Source: Stomoxys calcitrans
Taxonomy: Eukaryota; Arthropoda; Insecta; Diptera; Muscidae
Direction of reading: 5' to 3'
Assembly: GCF_963082655.1 (NCBI RefSeq)
Contig: NC_081552.1
Coordinates: 182,574,571 to 182,638,570, forward strand
Length of the DNA stretch: 64,000 nt
Shown here: positions 1 to 9,864 of the stretch, piece by piece
How positions within the stretch are numbered: the stretch's first letter is position 1
Layout of the letters: every line of letters starts with the position of its first letter
Program-made: the position numbers and the translations under genes
Notes under the pieces: generated by a model
Told to the model about the DNA's origin: nothing
Databases searched by the model: none
Seen by the model: only the letters and a program-made list of their open reading frames with translations

Positions 1-152
1 ATCTAAAAATAAACCGATCTGAACTATATACCACAAGGGTGTCGAAAAGCATAACATAAGTCAGTGTGTCAAATTTCAGTGCAATCGGATTAAAAATGCC
101 CCTTTTATGGGGCCAAGACTTTAAATAGAGAGATCGGTTTATATGGCAGCTA

Positions 153-754
153 AAGGGTGATTTTTTTGAGGTTAGGATTTTCATGCATTAGTATTTGACA
201 GATCACGTGGGATTTCAGACATGGTGTCAAAGAGAAAGATGCTCAGTATGCTTTGACATTTCATCATGAATAGACTTACTAACGAGCAACGCTTGCAAAT
301 CATTGAATTTTATTACCAAAATCAGTGTTCGGTTCGAAATGTGTTCATTCACCGTAACGTTGCGTCCAACAGCATCTTTGAAAAAATACGGTCCAATGAT
401 TCCACCAGCGTACAAACCACACCAAACAGTGCATTTTTCGGGATGCATGGGCAGTTCTTGAACGGCTTCTGGTTGCTCTTCACTCCAAATGCGGCAATTT
501 TGCTTATTTACGTAGCCATTCAACCAGAAATGAGCCTCATCGCTGAACAAAATTTGTCAAAATTTGAACACATTTCGAACCGAACACTGATTTTGGTAAT
601 AAAATTCAATGGTAATAAAATTCGTTAGTAAGTCTATTCATGATGAAATGTCAAAGCATACTGAGCATCTTTCTCTTTGACACCATGTCTGAAATCCCAC
701 GTGATCTGTCAAATACTAATGCATGGAAATCCTAACCTCAAAAAAATCACCCTT
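153..754 (-). mobile_element. Fold-back DNA transposon, Tc1/mariner-superfamily-like, 602 bp
   Basis: The ends are perfect inverted copies beginning AAGGGTGATTTTTTTGAGG and are flanked by TA at 151-152 and 755-756, inside a family A repeat. The arms are about 195 bp each and nearly identical. Both arms contain the same 5' leader and the first codons of a transposase (MNRLTNEQRLQIIEFYYQNQ on the plus strand from 266). The roughly 220-bp centre encodes, on the minus strand, a transposase core piece with FSDEAHFWLNGYVNKQNCRI (first catalytic Asp) and VWCGLYAGGIIGPYFF. It cannot encode a working enzyme, so it would be non-autonomous. Confidence 0.8.
350..575 (-). pseudogene. Transposase core fragment (DDE superfamily)
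   Basis: About 75 residues read openly on the minus strand, from SDEAHFWLNGYVN through the tryptophan-rich CTVWCGLYAGGIIGPYFF to AVGRNVTVN. This is the region around the first catalytic Asp of Tc1/mariner-superfamily transposases. The N-terminal helix-turn-helix and the second and third catalytic residues are absent. The frame then runs into the inverted arm (EHISNRTLILVIKF), which is not transposase in that frame. Confidence 0.65.
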
Positions 755-1345
755 TATATGCAAATCTTGATCGATCTAGACCAACTTGCAGAAATATGTG
801 GAGGGGCTTAACTTAACTCTTTGTCCCAAATTTCGGCAACATCGGACAATAAATGCGTTTTTTATGGCCCCAAAACCTAAAACCGAGAGATCGGTCTATA
901 TGGCAGCTATATCCAAATCTGAACCGATCTGGGCCGGACGGCGGAGGATGTTGAAGGGCCTAACACAACTCACTGTCCCAAATTTCAGCAAAATCGGATA
1001 ATAAATGTGGCCTTTATGGGCCTAAGACCCTAAATCGGCGGATCGGTCTATATGGGGGCTATATCAAGATATTGTCCGATATAGCCCATCTTCGAACTTA
1101 ACCTGCTTATGGATAAAAAAAGAACCTGTGCTAAATTTCAGCTCAATATCTTAATTTTTGAAGACTGTAGCGTGATTTCAACAGACAGACGGACAGACGG
1201 ACGGACATGTCTAGATCGTCTTAGATTTTTACGCTGATCAAGAATATATATACTTTATAGGATCGGAAATGGATATTTCGATGTGTTGCAAACGGAATGA
1301 CAAAATGAATATACCCCCATCCGTCGCTGATGGGTATAGCAAAGC

Positions 1346-1996
1346 AATGGATAACTAGCTTCCCAATTGAAAACTTGTTAAGCGATCCCCTTATTTTTTA
1401 TAAAGAAAATTTCCTTTAAACGTTGGAATCTTGGAACTACGTAGCTACAATGTCTTATGATACTTTCCCACTTTTAGCGCTAGTCGTGATTTTTGTTTTT
1501 AATAGAAATTAGAACAAATAAAACTTCGAAACTAAACGAAGGCATGATCAAAGGAAATGTGTGAAAAACCTCAAGGGTGTTTTTCTCAAAACTTTTATTT
1601 AACTTCATGGCACATAAATACACATTTCCCTGCAAGGAAATCCACTGCATCGCAGGATGAGGCAACCATACACACGACACTTGACGTACATGGTGGTGAT
1701 GGTGATGGGTTTCATATATTTTTTTTTGTGCGGTTGGCACGCATGGAGCTTAAGCCACACACACAACGCATTTTGTTATTATGGGGAAGCTCATGCAATC
1801 AGTTCGTCAGGTGAGTCAGTCAGTCAGTCACCACATTTCATATCGTTTCACCATCATAAAACTTAATATTAGAACTTCCGTTTAATTCAACATAGAATGA
1901 CGCTTAAGAATGGAAAATTAATTACATACAAGCACACACCAATGTTAATATTAGAGGGGGAAGGGGGAGAGAAGTGTAGGTGGGGGGTTCGCGACT
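1346..1996. other. Non-coding stretch in the Atat downstream intron, no gene seen
   Basis: AT-rich sequence. The short open frames here encode histidine-rich or low-complexity peptides with no family resemblance. A short GTCA-type microsatellite lies at 1813-1830. I looked for the next Atat exon on the minus strand and saw none with a matching sequence. Confidence 0.5.
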
Positions 1997-2002
1997 ACTT
2001 AC

Positions 2003-2365
2003 CTATTTGTAATATACATGCCATTGCCACCGCCATTTGTCGTCCCAATTTTGCCATCATCAAAGAAACCCTCATAGAGCACAAAATTATTAGCCTGCGG
2101 TATGCTACGCACCAAGCCATAATGCTTTTTGAGGAAACCCAAAAGCTTTTCCGACGGCCTATCCACCGAACATTTGACGGGTGTCCATTTCTCATCAGCC
2201 AACATGGTTTCGAATAGATCCTTGCCGAGACCAGCTCTCTGCCGCGATTCGTGTATGTAGAAATCCAAGATGCAAGGGGCGTTCTCCACCTTACGCGTTT
2301 GCCCAATTTCATCGAACAAATAGAGGTCTTTGGTGCCTACCTTGAGGAGACCAATCACCGCACCA
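2003..2365 (-). CDS. Atat: Atat third coding exon (catalytic core)
   Basis: The acceptor TTTGCAG ends at 2366 and the donor GTAAGT is at 2002-1997. The exon encodes residues 88-208: the beta strand IGLLKVG, the acetyl-CoA-binding segment [14 protein letters not shown], the catalytic Asp of SVDRPSEK, and the substrate-binding [20 protein letters not shown]. The open frame runs on past the donor for a few codons to TAA, but GTAAGT together with the family's longer C-terminus favours splicing. Confidence 0.93.
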
Positions 2366-5300
2366 CTGCAAACAAACAGCAAAAGTTAGAAAGAATGAAG
2401 CACAAAATCAACCAAGGGCGCCAAATAAGCACAAGACAAATTATATACAATTAATTTAAATTAGGAAATGTAATATCTAGGTAATAGGAAAATCAGAACA
2501 ACATCAAACAATTAAAACCACCACCACCATCCACCACAAAAAAAGGAACAAAAACTAGGGCGTTGGCCTCCAAGAAAAGCCATGAGAAATTTTAATATTA
2601 AATACCCAAATGAAAGGATGGTGAGTGGCTTTTAAGTAGCTCAAGGAGAGGGAACCTAACATGTGTCAAAGGAAATTAAGCAACATTTCAATTTGATTTT
2701 CATTCATCCTTGTAGTGGTGTCCTTTACAATTCCAAAAATAATTAAAATTGACAATGTATTCAATTAACAAATTAACCTTTGAAATTGATATTTACACAC
2801 AAACCAAAGTAAACATTAGAATGAATATGATTTCAACTGAAAGAAATCCTCAACATACATTAGGGTGGAGTATGATGAAATAATGTTCACCAAATTTCGT
2901 ATGAAAAAAGATAAAATTAAAAAAAAAATATATATCTAAAGACACGACTTTAAAAAGTCTTTTTTCTAAAATTAAAATTTCAGCCAAATTTTTTAATACC
3001 AATATGAGGTTAGGTTGAATGGATTGCCCACCATAGGTGAGTTCACGTGGTGGCCAGTTTGGCCCATTGAGATAAGCTAGACAGAAAGGGAAGAAAACCA
3101 GTTAAGAAAGGCTAAAGTCGGGCGGAGCCGACTATATAATACCCTACACCTACCCTACAATTATAAATTCGGGCATTGAATATACAGGGTGGCTGATGAA
3201 AGCCGCTACCAAAAAAAAATGTAATAACTTTTTTTCTATTTAATAATAATAATTTAATAATTAATTTAATTAATTAATTAATTAATTTAATTAATAATAA
3301 TTTAATAATTAATTTAATAATTTAATTTAACATGAATAAAAGAAAAATGTATTCCATACACCGAAAAAAAAATGTAGCAATATTCATCATTGTAGCAATA
3401 TTCATCAGCCACCCTGTATGTATAAGAGAGCTATATCTAAATCTGAACCGAATTTTTTTCGAACAGATCGTTTGAAAATTGTCGTTACTGCGGCCATATG
3501 ACGATAAATATATATGGGAGCTATTTCCAAATCTGAACTGATTTTGATGAAATCTCGCAAATATGTTAAGATCAGTATCTAAACAATCCGTTCAAAATGT
3601 TGTGCAGATGGAATGCAAATTGTGGTAACAACGCCGTTTAAGTGCAAATAGGGCGATATACATATATATGCTAGCTATATCCAAATCTGAACCGATTTTG
3701 ATGAAATCTCGCAGATACTAGTCTTTTAGTAAGAAAACAAACTTTTAGTAAGAAAAAAATCCATGCCAAATGTTATGCAGATCGGTTGAAAATTGTGGTT
3801 ACTACGGCCATTTAAGTGGAAATCGGGCGATACATATATGTGGGAGCTATATCTAAATCTGAACCGATTTTTACCAAAATTTTACAAATTGCGTTCGTCC
3901 TTGGGCCACAAAAGTGACATGTGCATAATTTCGTGACGATTGGACAACAAATACGACCTGTACCTTGATTACAAGAACACATGGACTCACAGGCGGACAT
4001 GGCTAAATCGAATCAGAAAGTGATTCTGAGTCCATCGGCATATTTATCAATGGGTCTAGCTCTTCTCCTTCTTAGCGTTACAAACAAATGCACAAACTTT
4101 TTATACCCTGTACCATAGTGGTGGTGTAGGGTATAAAAAAAGAAGATGTGATACCTTGGACCAAATCCAACCTCTGGATACACGTATAAAAGAAACAAGA
4201 AGAATGGGGAACTCGAGCGGAGGGTGAAAACGCCTATTTCGTACGAAAGCACGTACATCTGTAGCTTAGCCTGATCTTATTCCACCCTCCTTCCGAACCG
4301 TCCTGTTCCGTTTACAAATCTATCTCTCAGTGCTACGTTCGGAAAAATTTACAAATGAAAATTCCACTCAGGAACAGGGGCAAACTATTCACATATCAAT
4401 GAGTGCTGTCCGATTCAAGTTTAAGCTCAATAATAAGGGCCCTCCTTTTTTTAGCCGAGTCCTAACGGCGTTCCGCATTGCAACACCTCTTTGGAGACAA
4501 GTTTTTACATGGCATAATACCTGACAAATGTTGTAAGCATTAGGAAGGTAAAACCACCGCTGAAAATTTTTTCTGATGAACTCGCCACGACTCGAACCCA
4601 GGCGTTTCATTTTATTATACCCACCACCATAGGATGGGGGTATACTAACCTAGTCAATCTGTTTGTAACAACTTGAAATATTGATCTAAAACCCCATAAA
4701 ATATTGGGTTGCCCAAAAAGTAATTGTCGGTAATATAGTCGGCGTTGACAAATTTTTTCAACGGCTTGTGACTCTGTAATTGCATTCTTTCTTCTGTCAG
4801 TTATCAGCTGTTACTTTTAGCTTGCTTTAGAAAAAAAGTGCGCGAAATTTTGTTCACATTTGTTTGTTTGGCGTATTGAAAGAAATTCATTTAACAAACC
4901 CAATCAACGCTTGTGAAATGCACCTTAAACGCAATGAATGCGATCCGTTTTTAAAACGAATCATAACTGGAGATGAAAAATGGATTGTTTACAACAACGT
5001 TAGTCGAAAACGATCATGGTCCAAGCATGGTAAACCAGCTCAAACCACTTCAAAGGCTGATATCCAACAAAAGAAGGTTATGCTGTCTGTTTGGTGGGAT
5101 TGGAAGGGTGTGGTATATTTTGAGCTGCTTCCAAGGAACCAAACGATTAATTCGGATGTTTACTGTCAACAATTGGACAAATTGAATACCGCCATCGGGG
5201 AGAAGCGACCAGAATTGGTCAATCGTAAAGGTGTCATATTCCACCAGGACAACGCTAGACCGCACACATCTTTGGTCACTCGCCAAAAACTGAGTGAGCT

Positions 5301-8300
5301 TGGCTGGGAACTTTTGATACATCTACCATATATAGCCCTGACCTTGCACCATCAGAATACCATTTAATTCGATCTTTGCAGAACTCCTTAAATGGTAAAA
5401 CATTCGGCAATGATGAGGCTATAAAATCGCACTTGGTTCAGTTTTTTGCAGATAAAGGCCCGAAGATCTATGAGCGTGAAATACTAAAGTTGCCAGGAAG
5501 ATGGCAAAAGGTTATCGAACAAAATGGCAATTGTACATTTGATTCAAGTTCATTCTAAGTTGTATTAAAAATGCATTTACTTTCTTTTAAAAAATCCGCA
5601 ATTACTTTTTAGGCAACCCAATATATATATTCTGGAGCTAGCCGCTTGAAATATTACACAGATACTTTATATTGATGTAGGTCGTTGGGGATTGCAAATG
5701 GGCCCTATCGGTTCAGATTTGGATATAGCTTCCATATAAATCGCAATTTTTGTCCGATTTGGCTGAAATTGAAATTAAATCGGTCTAGAACCTGATATAG
5801 CTGCCATATAAACCGATCTCCCGATTTGACTTCTTGAGCCCTGTAATCACGCAACAGTCTGTAAAAATGGAGGTATTGCGTTATTGAGTTTTGCACTCGA
5901 ATTAAGGTTAAGTTCTTGAATGGCCACATAGTACTTTATTTGGATATAGCTGCCAAAAAGACAGATCTGGCGATTTAGGGTCTTAAGCCGATAACAGGCA
6001 CATTTATTATCAGATTTCGCTGAATTTTGGCATAGTGAGTTTTATTACTCCCGCCGATATTCGAACCAAAATGGTCCAGAACGGAACATATTCATATATA
6101 GCTGCCATATAGACCGATCTGCCAAAGGCGCATTTATTCTCTGATTTTGCTGAAATTTGAAATAGTTGTAGTTGTAGCAGTTTGTTGTGTTCTATCTTTC
6201 GTCTGCTTAATTCTGTTGAGTGTCAAGATCCAGGAACTCGGCGACTAAGATGGGGTGCGTCCAAAGGGATCTGGGTCTGAGTCGAGTGGGTCTAAGCAGT
6301 TAAACAGGTGACGTGTATCGTGTGCTCCTTGGTCACAATCGGGACATACATTTTGCACGTCATCATCAATTCTTACTCTGTACGAGTTGAGGCGGCTGCA
6401 TTTGCCGGAACCTAATTGAGCCAGAACTCTGGTTTTCCGGGGGAGGTCAACTTCTTCTGGTGCAATGAGAGGCGGTCGTTCTCCAAGGACTACATTCACC
6501 CAGGAGCTATTTACCGCATCTGCTACCGTGTCTGTATGAATGTTGTCTACACCCTCTTGATCTAGAGGTTTTCTCTTGTAGCGCTGAACCTCACACTCTA
6601 GATCATGTAGATCTTCCTTAAGGCTTCTGAGCGGTGGATATCTATCCACAAGTCTCTGCGATAACAGCCCAAAACGTATTGCTTAGTTATGTCTTCACAC
6701 TGGCAGGATCTTTGCCTCCTGATGGAGGTGATCCACATTAGAACTGAGGAGATAGCCCGGCGCAGTTCGGAGGGCTGCATTCTGACAAATCTGAATATTA
6801 TTACATTGCGTGTCACAGAGCAGACGGGAACACACTGGCGCTGCTTAACTCACCAGAGACCGGCCAATTGCTTTGTATGTGGTCAACAAGGTTTCTTTGT
6901 CTGCACCCTAAATGCTGCCGGCAAGTGACTTGAGGACCTTGTTTCTACTTTTTACTTTATCGCAAATTGCTGTGGCATGTGGGGAGAATGTGTAAGAGCT
7001 GTCAAATGTGGCACCAAGTATTTTGGGACACTTGATGGCCGGAATTGTCACGCCGTCGACCATCACTTTCAGCTCTCTACGCACCTCATGTGTGTATGTA
7101 GTGAATAATGTGGCAGAAGATTTGGTGGCAGATATTTTCAGATTTCTTGCAGCGAAATAGGTGGCAAGTTCGTTGAGGTAGACATTCAACCTATCGCAGA
7201 TGTCATCAATGGGTAGGGGGCCTGATGCCATGATCGTACAATCGTCCGCATATGAAACGATCTCTATGCCATCTGGAGGGGGAGGAATGAAGGATAGATA
7301 GAGGTTAAACAGTGCCGGAGATATCATCCTGTCTTGGGGAACTCGCTGTTTCACTCTTCGGAGCTTCGACTTCTTATCTCTAAATTCCACAAATGACTGG
7401 CGACCACACAGATAATTCTCGACCCAGCGTTTCAGGCCTGGCTGGAGGGACGTGTTGGCGATGTCCTCAAAGAGTTTGGCATGGCTGAATGCCTTCGATA
7501 GGTCCAGTGCCACGAGAACCGTCCTATCACATGGCCTGAGCTGATTGAAGCCCGGCAAATATGTAGAATGATGGCATGCAAAGCTCGGGAGGAGTGATGC
7601 CTCAAGCGTCTTTGGCACTGGTGAGAGAAAGAAGATCGGTCTGTACGACTCCCCCAAACTCGGGTCCTTTCCAGGCTTCAGTAGCAGGATCACTCTGTCC
7701 GACTTTCAGACATCCGGAACTATAAGATTGTTCAAAAACAGGTTGAGGACAGTAGTAAGGTACTCAACTCCAGGTAAATCAAGATTCTTCAACATCAATG
7801 CAGAGATTCCGTCGGGACCCAACGGCTTGGATGATTTGGCGCCACGAATGACATTCGTAACTTCGCCCACGGTAAATTGTAATGGCTGTTCATCGGCTCG
7901 GAGACCACATAGTCCAACGACGAGGACGCAGAAGGCGACGACGACGACGGTTGTGACCCATTGCTGTCTATGTGCACACGGCACCTTGCAACATATTCAG
8001 TATGGCTATACTCCCGATGTGATGTAGGGTCAGAACAAGATGGGAAATGTACCCACTCCATGCACCGGTTACTCCTCACCGACACCAACCGACAATGGAG
8101 GCGGTTCTGGAAAACCGAACAGAACCAGGGTCCCGGGTTCTTTTCAATCTCGGCACGGACCAGAAGCCTGCGAAGAAGGGATGTGCCTCTCCTACTACGA
8201 AAAAAGGACGAACACGTACACTGAGGCGGCAGCTCTTGCCGATGAAGGATTCCATCGGATCAATCTGGTGCGTACAACCGATTGCCATGGGATTTGAAAC

Positions 8301-9794
8301 AGTGATTTGCACTATAGGCCTTTACATCCGACGTGAATATGGTGGATATCGGACCATATTTACATACAGCTGGCATATAGACCAATGTGCCGATTTAGGG
8401 TCTTAAACCTATAACAGGCGCATTTATTACCGCATTTCGCTGAAATTTGGAAAAGTGAGTTGTATCAAGACTCCCAACATCTGTCCCGTATATGGGCCAG
8501 ATTGGGCTATGTTTAGATATAGCTGCCATAGAGACCAATCTTCAGCTTTAGGAACAAAATTTGTTCTCCGATTTTGCTGAAATTTGAAACAGTGATTTGC
8601 TCAAAATGCCTCGACATCCGACCCGAAAATGGTGTATATCGGACCATATTTACATATAGCTGCCAAATAGACCGATATGCCAATTTGGGGTCAGCTTAAA
8701 CTCAGAATAGTGAGTTTTATAACGCCCGTCGATATCCGAACCAAAGATCCAGATCCAGTCCAAAGACCCAAAATCTGCCGATTTTGGGTCTTAGGTTTAT
8801 AACAGGCGCAGTAATTACCAGACTTTGTTGAAATTTGGAACAGTGAGTTGTATTAAAACTCCCAACATCTGACACGAAAATGGCCCATATCGGGCTATAT
8901 TTAGATATAGCTGCCAAAGAGACCAATCTCAGCTTTCTCGTGTAAGGATCTGAAGCCCAGAAAATCTTTACTTAGTACCCGATTTCGCTGAAATTTGAAT
9001 CAGTGAGTTGTTTTTAGCCGCCCGACATCCGACTTATGGTCTAGTTAGGACCATATTTAGATACAGCTGACATAGGATTTCGCTGAAACTGTTACTTGTA
9101 TATGAGTTCTCGGGACCTGAATAAAATATGATCGAGAGCAGCCTTTGTTTATCCATAACTTTGGATATGGTAGTGGAGTGTATACTCATTTTCTCAGGTT
9201 TTACGATATGAGGGCAAATGTTAACCCACCAGTCCATTAAACGCTTTCGGTATCAGATTATAACATGCATGACTTTTGAACAAGGTATAGCTCTCATACA
9301 AACAGATTTCTTATTATTTGATTCAAACAAATCTAAAGGTCAACCGTTTTACTAAAGTAAATACGTTCAACATTAATTGGCTCAAAGGAATTTTTTTAAT
9401 CTAAGTGCAAAATAACTTCAAATACATTGACTCTCAACTTACTTATTGCCAGCATCGACATCAGCCATCAAATAGATTGTTTGATTCTCTGACATGCGTA
9501 AGCGTTGTGCTGTCGTCACTGGCGTATTGAGCTTTTGAGCATTTGCCGACAGTTGACCCAAGCGATCAATGATTTCTGACATCTTTGAAGTGGCATCCCT
9601 GAAATAGCCATCAGTAGATTGTCTTAGTGCATTTGTGGGAAAGAGAACATGGGGAAACTAAATGCAATGGCAACTTTGGATACTTACAAACATTGGCGAC
9701 GATCACCACGAAAAGTATGAGGCAGCAAATTTGAAGTCACCTTGACAATGGGTTGGGTAAAAAGGGGACTTATATCGAAGCGAAATTCTACCAT
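2003..9794 (-). CDS. Atat: Alpha-tubulin N-acetyltransferase, 5' part (three coding exons, gene continues past left edge)
   Basis: This enzyme acetylates Lys40 of alpha-tubulin in the microtubule lumen, using acetyl-CoA. Joining 9794-9688, 9598-9443 and 2365-2003 keeps one frame and gives 208 residues plus two bases. All introns seen have GT-AG ends (GTAAGT donors). The start ATG has a good context (CCACCATGG). Family landmarks: an N-terminus like [13 protein letters not shown]57 in ANAQKL, matching human Q58; IGLLKVG; the acetyl-CoA loop [17 protein letters not shown] with R131, G133 and G135; catalytic D156 in [10 protein letters not shown], matching human D157; and [10 protein letters not shown] before a glycine-rich linker. 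The 3' exons, which encode a low-complexity tail in flies, are not in the window. The lengths of the two coding introns are 89 and 7077 bp; the longer one is full of transposons. Identification is firm; the exact 5' UTR structure is inferred. Confidence 0.93.
2366..3104. other. Start of the Atat 7.1-kb intron, no gene seen
   Basis: AT-rich intronic sequence with CCACCA-rich and poly-A stretches near 2515-2550. The segment around 3005-3100 (GAGGTTAGGTTGAATGG and onward) resembles another decayed repeat that I could not classify. Confidence 0.5.
3105..4140 (+). repeat. Family B repeat element (relative of family A)
   Basis: The left end is AAAGTCGGGCGGAGCCGACT followed by ATATAATACCCTACACC. 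The right end is ATACCCTGTACCATAGTGG and TGGTGTAGGGTATA, so TATACCCTACACC and GGTGTAGGGTATA form a subterminal inverted repeat. Internal units of about 150-190 bp carry GGGAGCTATATCCAAATCTG and AACCGATTTTGATGAAATCT. The same layout recurs at 12300 and 22385. A MITE has landed inside it. Confidence 0.7.
3185..3416. mobile_element. TA-flanked MITE, 232 bp
   Basis: The inverted ends CAGGGTGGCTGATGAA are perfect over 16 bp and are flanked by TA at 3183-3184 and 3417-3418. After four unmatched bases the two ends agree again (GCTAC). The centre is almost pure TTAATTAATAATAA. The right arm holds a tandem duplication of TGTAGCAATATTCATCA. No coding capacity. TA duplication and short ends point to the Tc1/mariner superfamily. 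Confidence 0.75.
4330..4612 (-). mobile_element. tRNA-derived SINE copy, head truncated
   Basis: On the minus strand it reads from GCCTGGGTTCGAGTCGTGGC (box B-like) through TTTTCAGCGGTGG and the core GGACTCGGCTAAAAAAAGGA to the tail GAATCGGACAGCACTCATTG. The tRNA-like head with box A is missing, so this copy starts just before box B. The same body recurs at 10405, 23705, 24441, 37381, 39826, 40160 and 52811-53495. Confidence 0.7.
4704..5621 (+). mobile_element. mariner transposon copy 1, internally deleted (918 bp)
   Basis: The inverted ends TTGGGTTGCCCAAAAAGTAA and TTACTTTTTAGGCAACCCAA are flanked by TA at 4702-4703 and 5622-5623, which is typical of mariner. The 5' leader (GACAAATTTTTTCAACGGCT to TTTGTTTGTTTGG) is present, but the first 100 or so transposase codons with the DNA-binding domain are deleted, so the frame starts near [10 protein letters not shown]. 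It lies inside a family A repeat in the Atat intron. Confidence 0.9.
4864..5558 (+). pseudogene. mariner transposase, truncated and frameshifted
   Basis: The mariner catalytic domain is recognisable. The first Asp is in [14 protein letters not shown] and the second in [13 protein letters not shown]. After WELLIHLPY the frame shifts, and the segment for the third motif (SPDLAPS) is read only in another frame, where the usual catalytic Asp is a Glu codon (GAA). The C-terminal end [20 protein letters not shown] to [12 protein letters not shown] follows in the frame of 5376-5558. The N-terminal helix-turn-helix region is absent. The copy cannot make active enzyme. Confidence 0.88.
6245..6649 (-). 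pseudogene. LINE ORF2 C-terminus with cysteine motif
   Basis: The minus strand encodes [20 protein letters not shown] and [20 protein letters not shown], followed by [18 protein letters not shown]. The last is the C-x2-C-x6-H-x4-C motif common at the C-terminus of Jockey-like ORF2 proteins. The same block in the second copy is at 20583-20897. Confidence 0.8.
6908..7693 (-). pseudogene. LINE reverse transcriptase core, Jockey-like
   Basis: A 261-codon open segment begins [19 protein letters not shown] (RT motif 1). It continues with [19 protein letters not shown] (motif A region, first catalytic Asp), [16 protein letters not shown] (motif B; the family usually has PQG, so DR is a lesion), and [15 protein letters not shown] (motif C, catalytic YADD). 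The thumb follows to [16 protein letters not shown] frameshift at about 7700 separates it from the upstream RT flank. It reads clean for a dead element, so the insertion is not very old. Confidence 0.85.
7706..7984 (-). pseudogene. LINE ORF2 segment upstream of RT, with an endonuclease-deletion junction
   Basis: [20 protein letters not shown], then [10 protein letters not shown] and [17 protein letters not shown], is the standard lead-in to reverse transcriptase. It continues in the next frame into the RT at 7693. At its 5' side the sequence passes directly into the serine-rich linker after the PHD-like segment, showing the deletion of about 1.3 kb relative to the copy at 17.6 kb. Confidence 0.75.
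7940..8292 (-). pseudogene. LINE PHD-like cysteine segment
   Basis: The minus strand encodes a decayed cysteine/histidine segment, [19 protein letters not shown], then a serine-rich linker. The pattern (W-x-H-x-x-C) resembles the PHD-type finger at the start of some Jockey-like ORF2s. Farther upstream, [20 protein letters not shown] is open but not assignable. Confidence 0.5.
8293..9090 (-). repeat. Family A repeat, far side of the LINE insertion
   Basis: Units contain CGCTGAAATTTGGAAAAGTG, ATATAGCTGCCATAGAGACC and CATCCGACCCGAAAATGG. It is the continuation of the array at 5622-6164. Confidence 0.65.
9091..9442. other. Atat intron next to exon 2, no feature seen
   Basis: Unclassified AT-rich sequence up to the Atat exon donor at 9442. 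Confidence 0.4.
9443..9598 (-). CDS. Atat: Atat second coding exon
   Basis: The acceptor TTTCAG ends at 9599 and the donor GTAAGT starts at 9442. The exon adds residues 36-87, including [15 protein letters not shown] (with the substrate-site Gln57) and [16 protein letters not shown]. It has no start or stop of its own, so an ORF scan starting from ATG misses it. Its phase (one base in, two bases out) fits both neighbours. Confidence 0.9.
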
Positions 9795-9864
9795 GGTGGT
9801 TGCGATTGTTGTTGCGGCGGCTTCTCGTCTTTAATTTGCAATTTTCAGTAAATGGATGGTATAT
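9688..9864 (-). CDS. Atat: Atat exon with start codon and part of the 5' UTR
   Basis: Coding bases are 9794-9688 (35 codons plus two bases). Upstream on the minus strand a pyrimidine-rich tract followed by TTTGCAG ends at 9865, which looks like a real acceptor. The exon therefore probably begins at 9864, with 70 bp of 5' UTR and at least one non-coding exon farther right that I could not place. The donor GTAAGTA is at 9687-9681. Confidence 0.85.

Larger units (their letters stand above)
1..1345 (+). repeat. Family A repeat array (DINE/Helentron-like), split by a fold-back element
   Basis: Successive units of about 130-150 bp carry phrases such as GATCGGTCTATATGGCAGCT, CCGATCTGGGCC and CAAATTTCAGCAAAATCGG. 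Near 1185-1204 is a GACAGACGGACGGAC block (GTCY type), and the right end TACCCCCATCCGTCGCTGATGGGTATA is a subterminal inverted repeat. Bases 153-754 are a younger insertion. No coding potential belongs to the array. Confidence 0.75.
4613..6164 (-). repeat. Family A repeat element interrupted by mariner and ended by a LINE
   Basis: It begins TATACCCACCACCATAGGAT and GGGGGTATACTAACC. After the mariner insertion it resumes at 5622 with ATATTCTGGAGCTAGCCGCT and continues in units containing TATAGCTGCCATATAAACCG. It stops where a Jockey-like LINE 3' end abuts at 6165, and the repeat reappears on the far side of that LINE at about 8293. Confidence 0.7.
6165..8292 (-). mobile_element. Jockey-like non-LTR retrotransposon copy 1, endonuclease deleted
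   Basis: On the minus strand the order is a cysteine-rich PHD-like segment (about 8240-7940), then directly the RT N-flank, RT fingers and palm, thumb, a C-terminal cysteine motif, and a (CAA)n-type tail at 6164-6180. It matches the copy at 17.6-20.9 kb throughout, but DYV at about 7930 joins straight to the RT flank, so the whole endonuclease of the other copy is missing. ATTTGAAA-like sequence flanks both sides (about 6156 and 8290) and may be the target duplication. It interrupts a family A array in the Atat intron. Confidence 0.78.

Noticed and set aside
1480..1740. His-rich minus-strand frame as a further Atat exon
   Set aside because: The poly-His is from a GTGATG microsatellite. The phase and sequence do not fit the known Atat tail.
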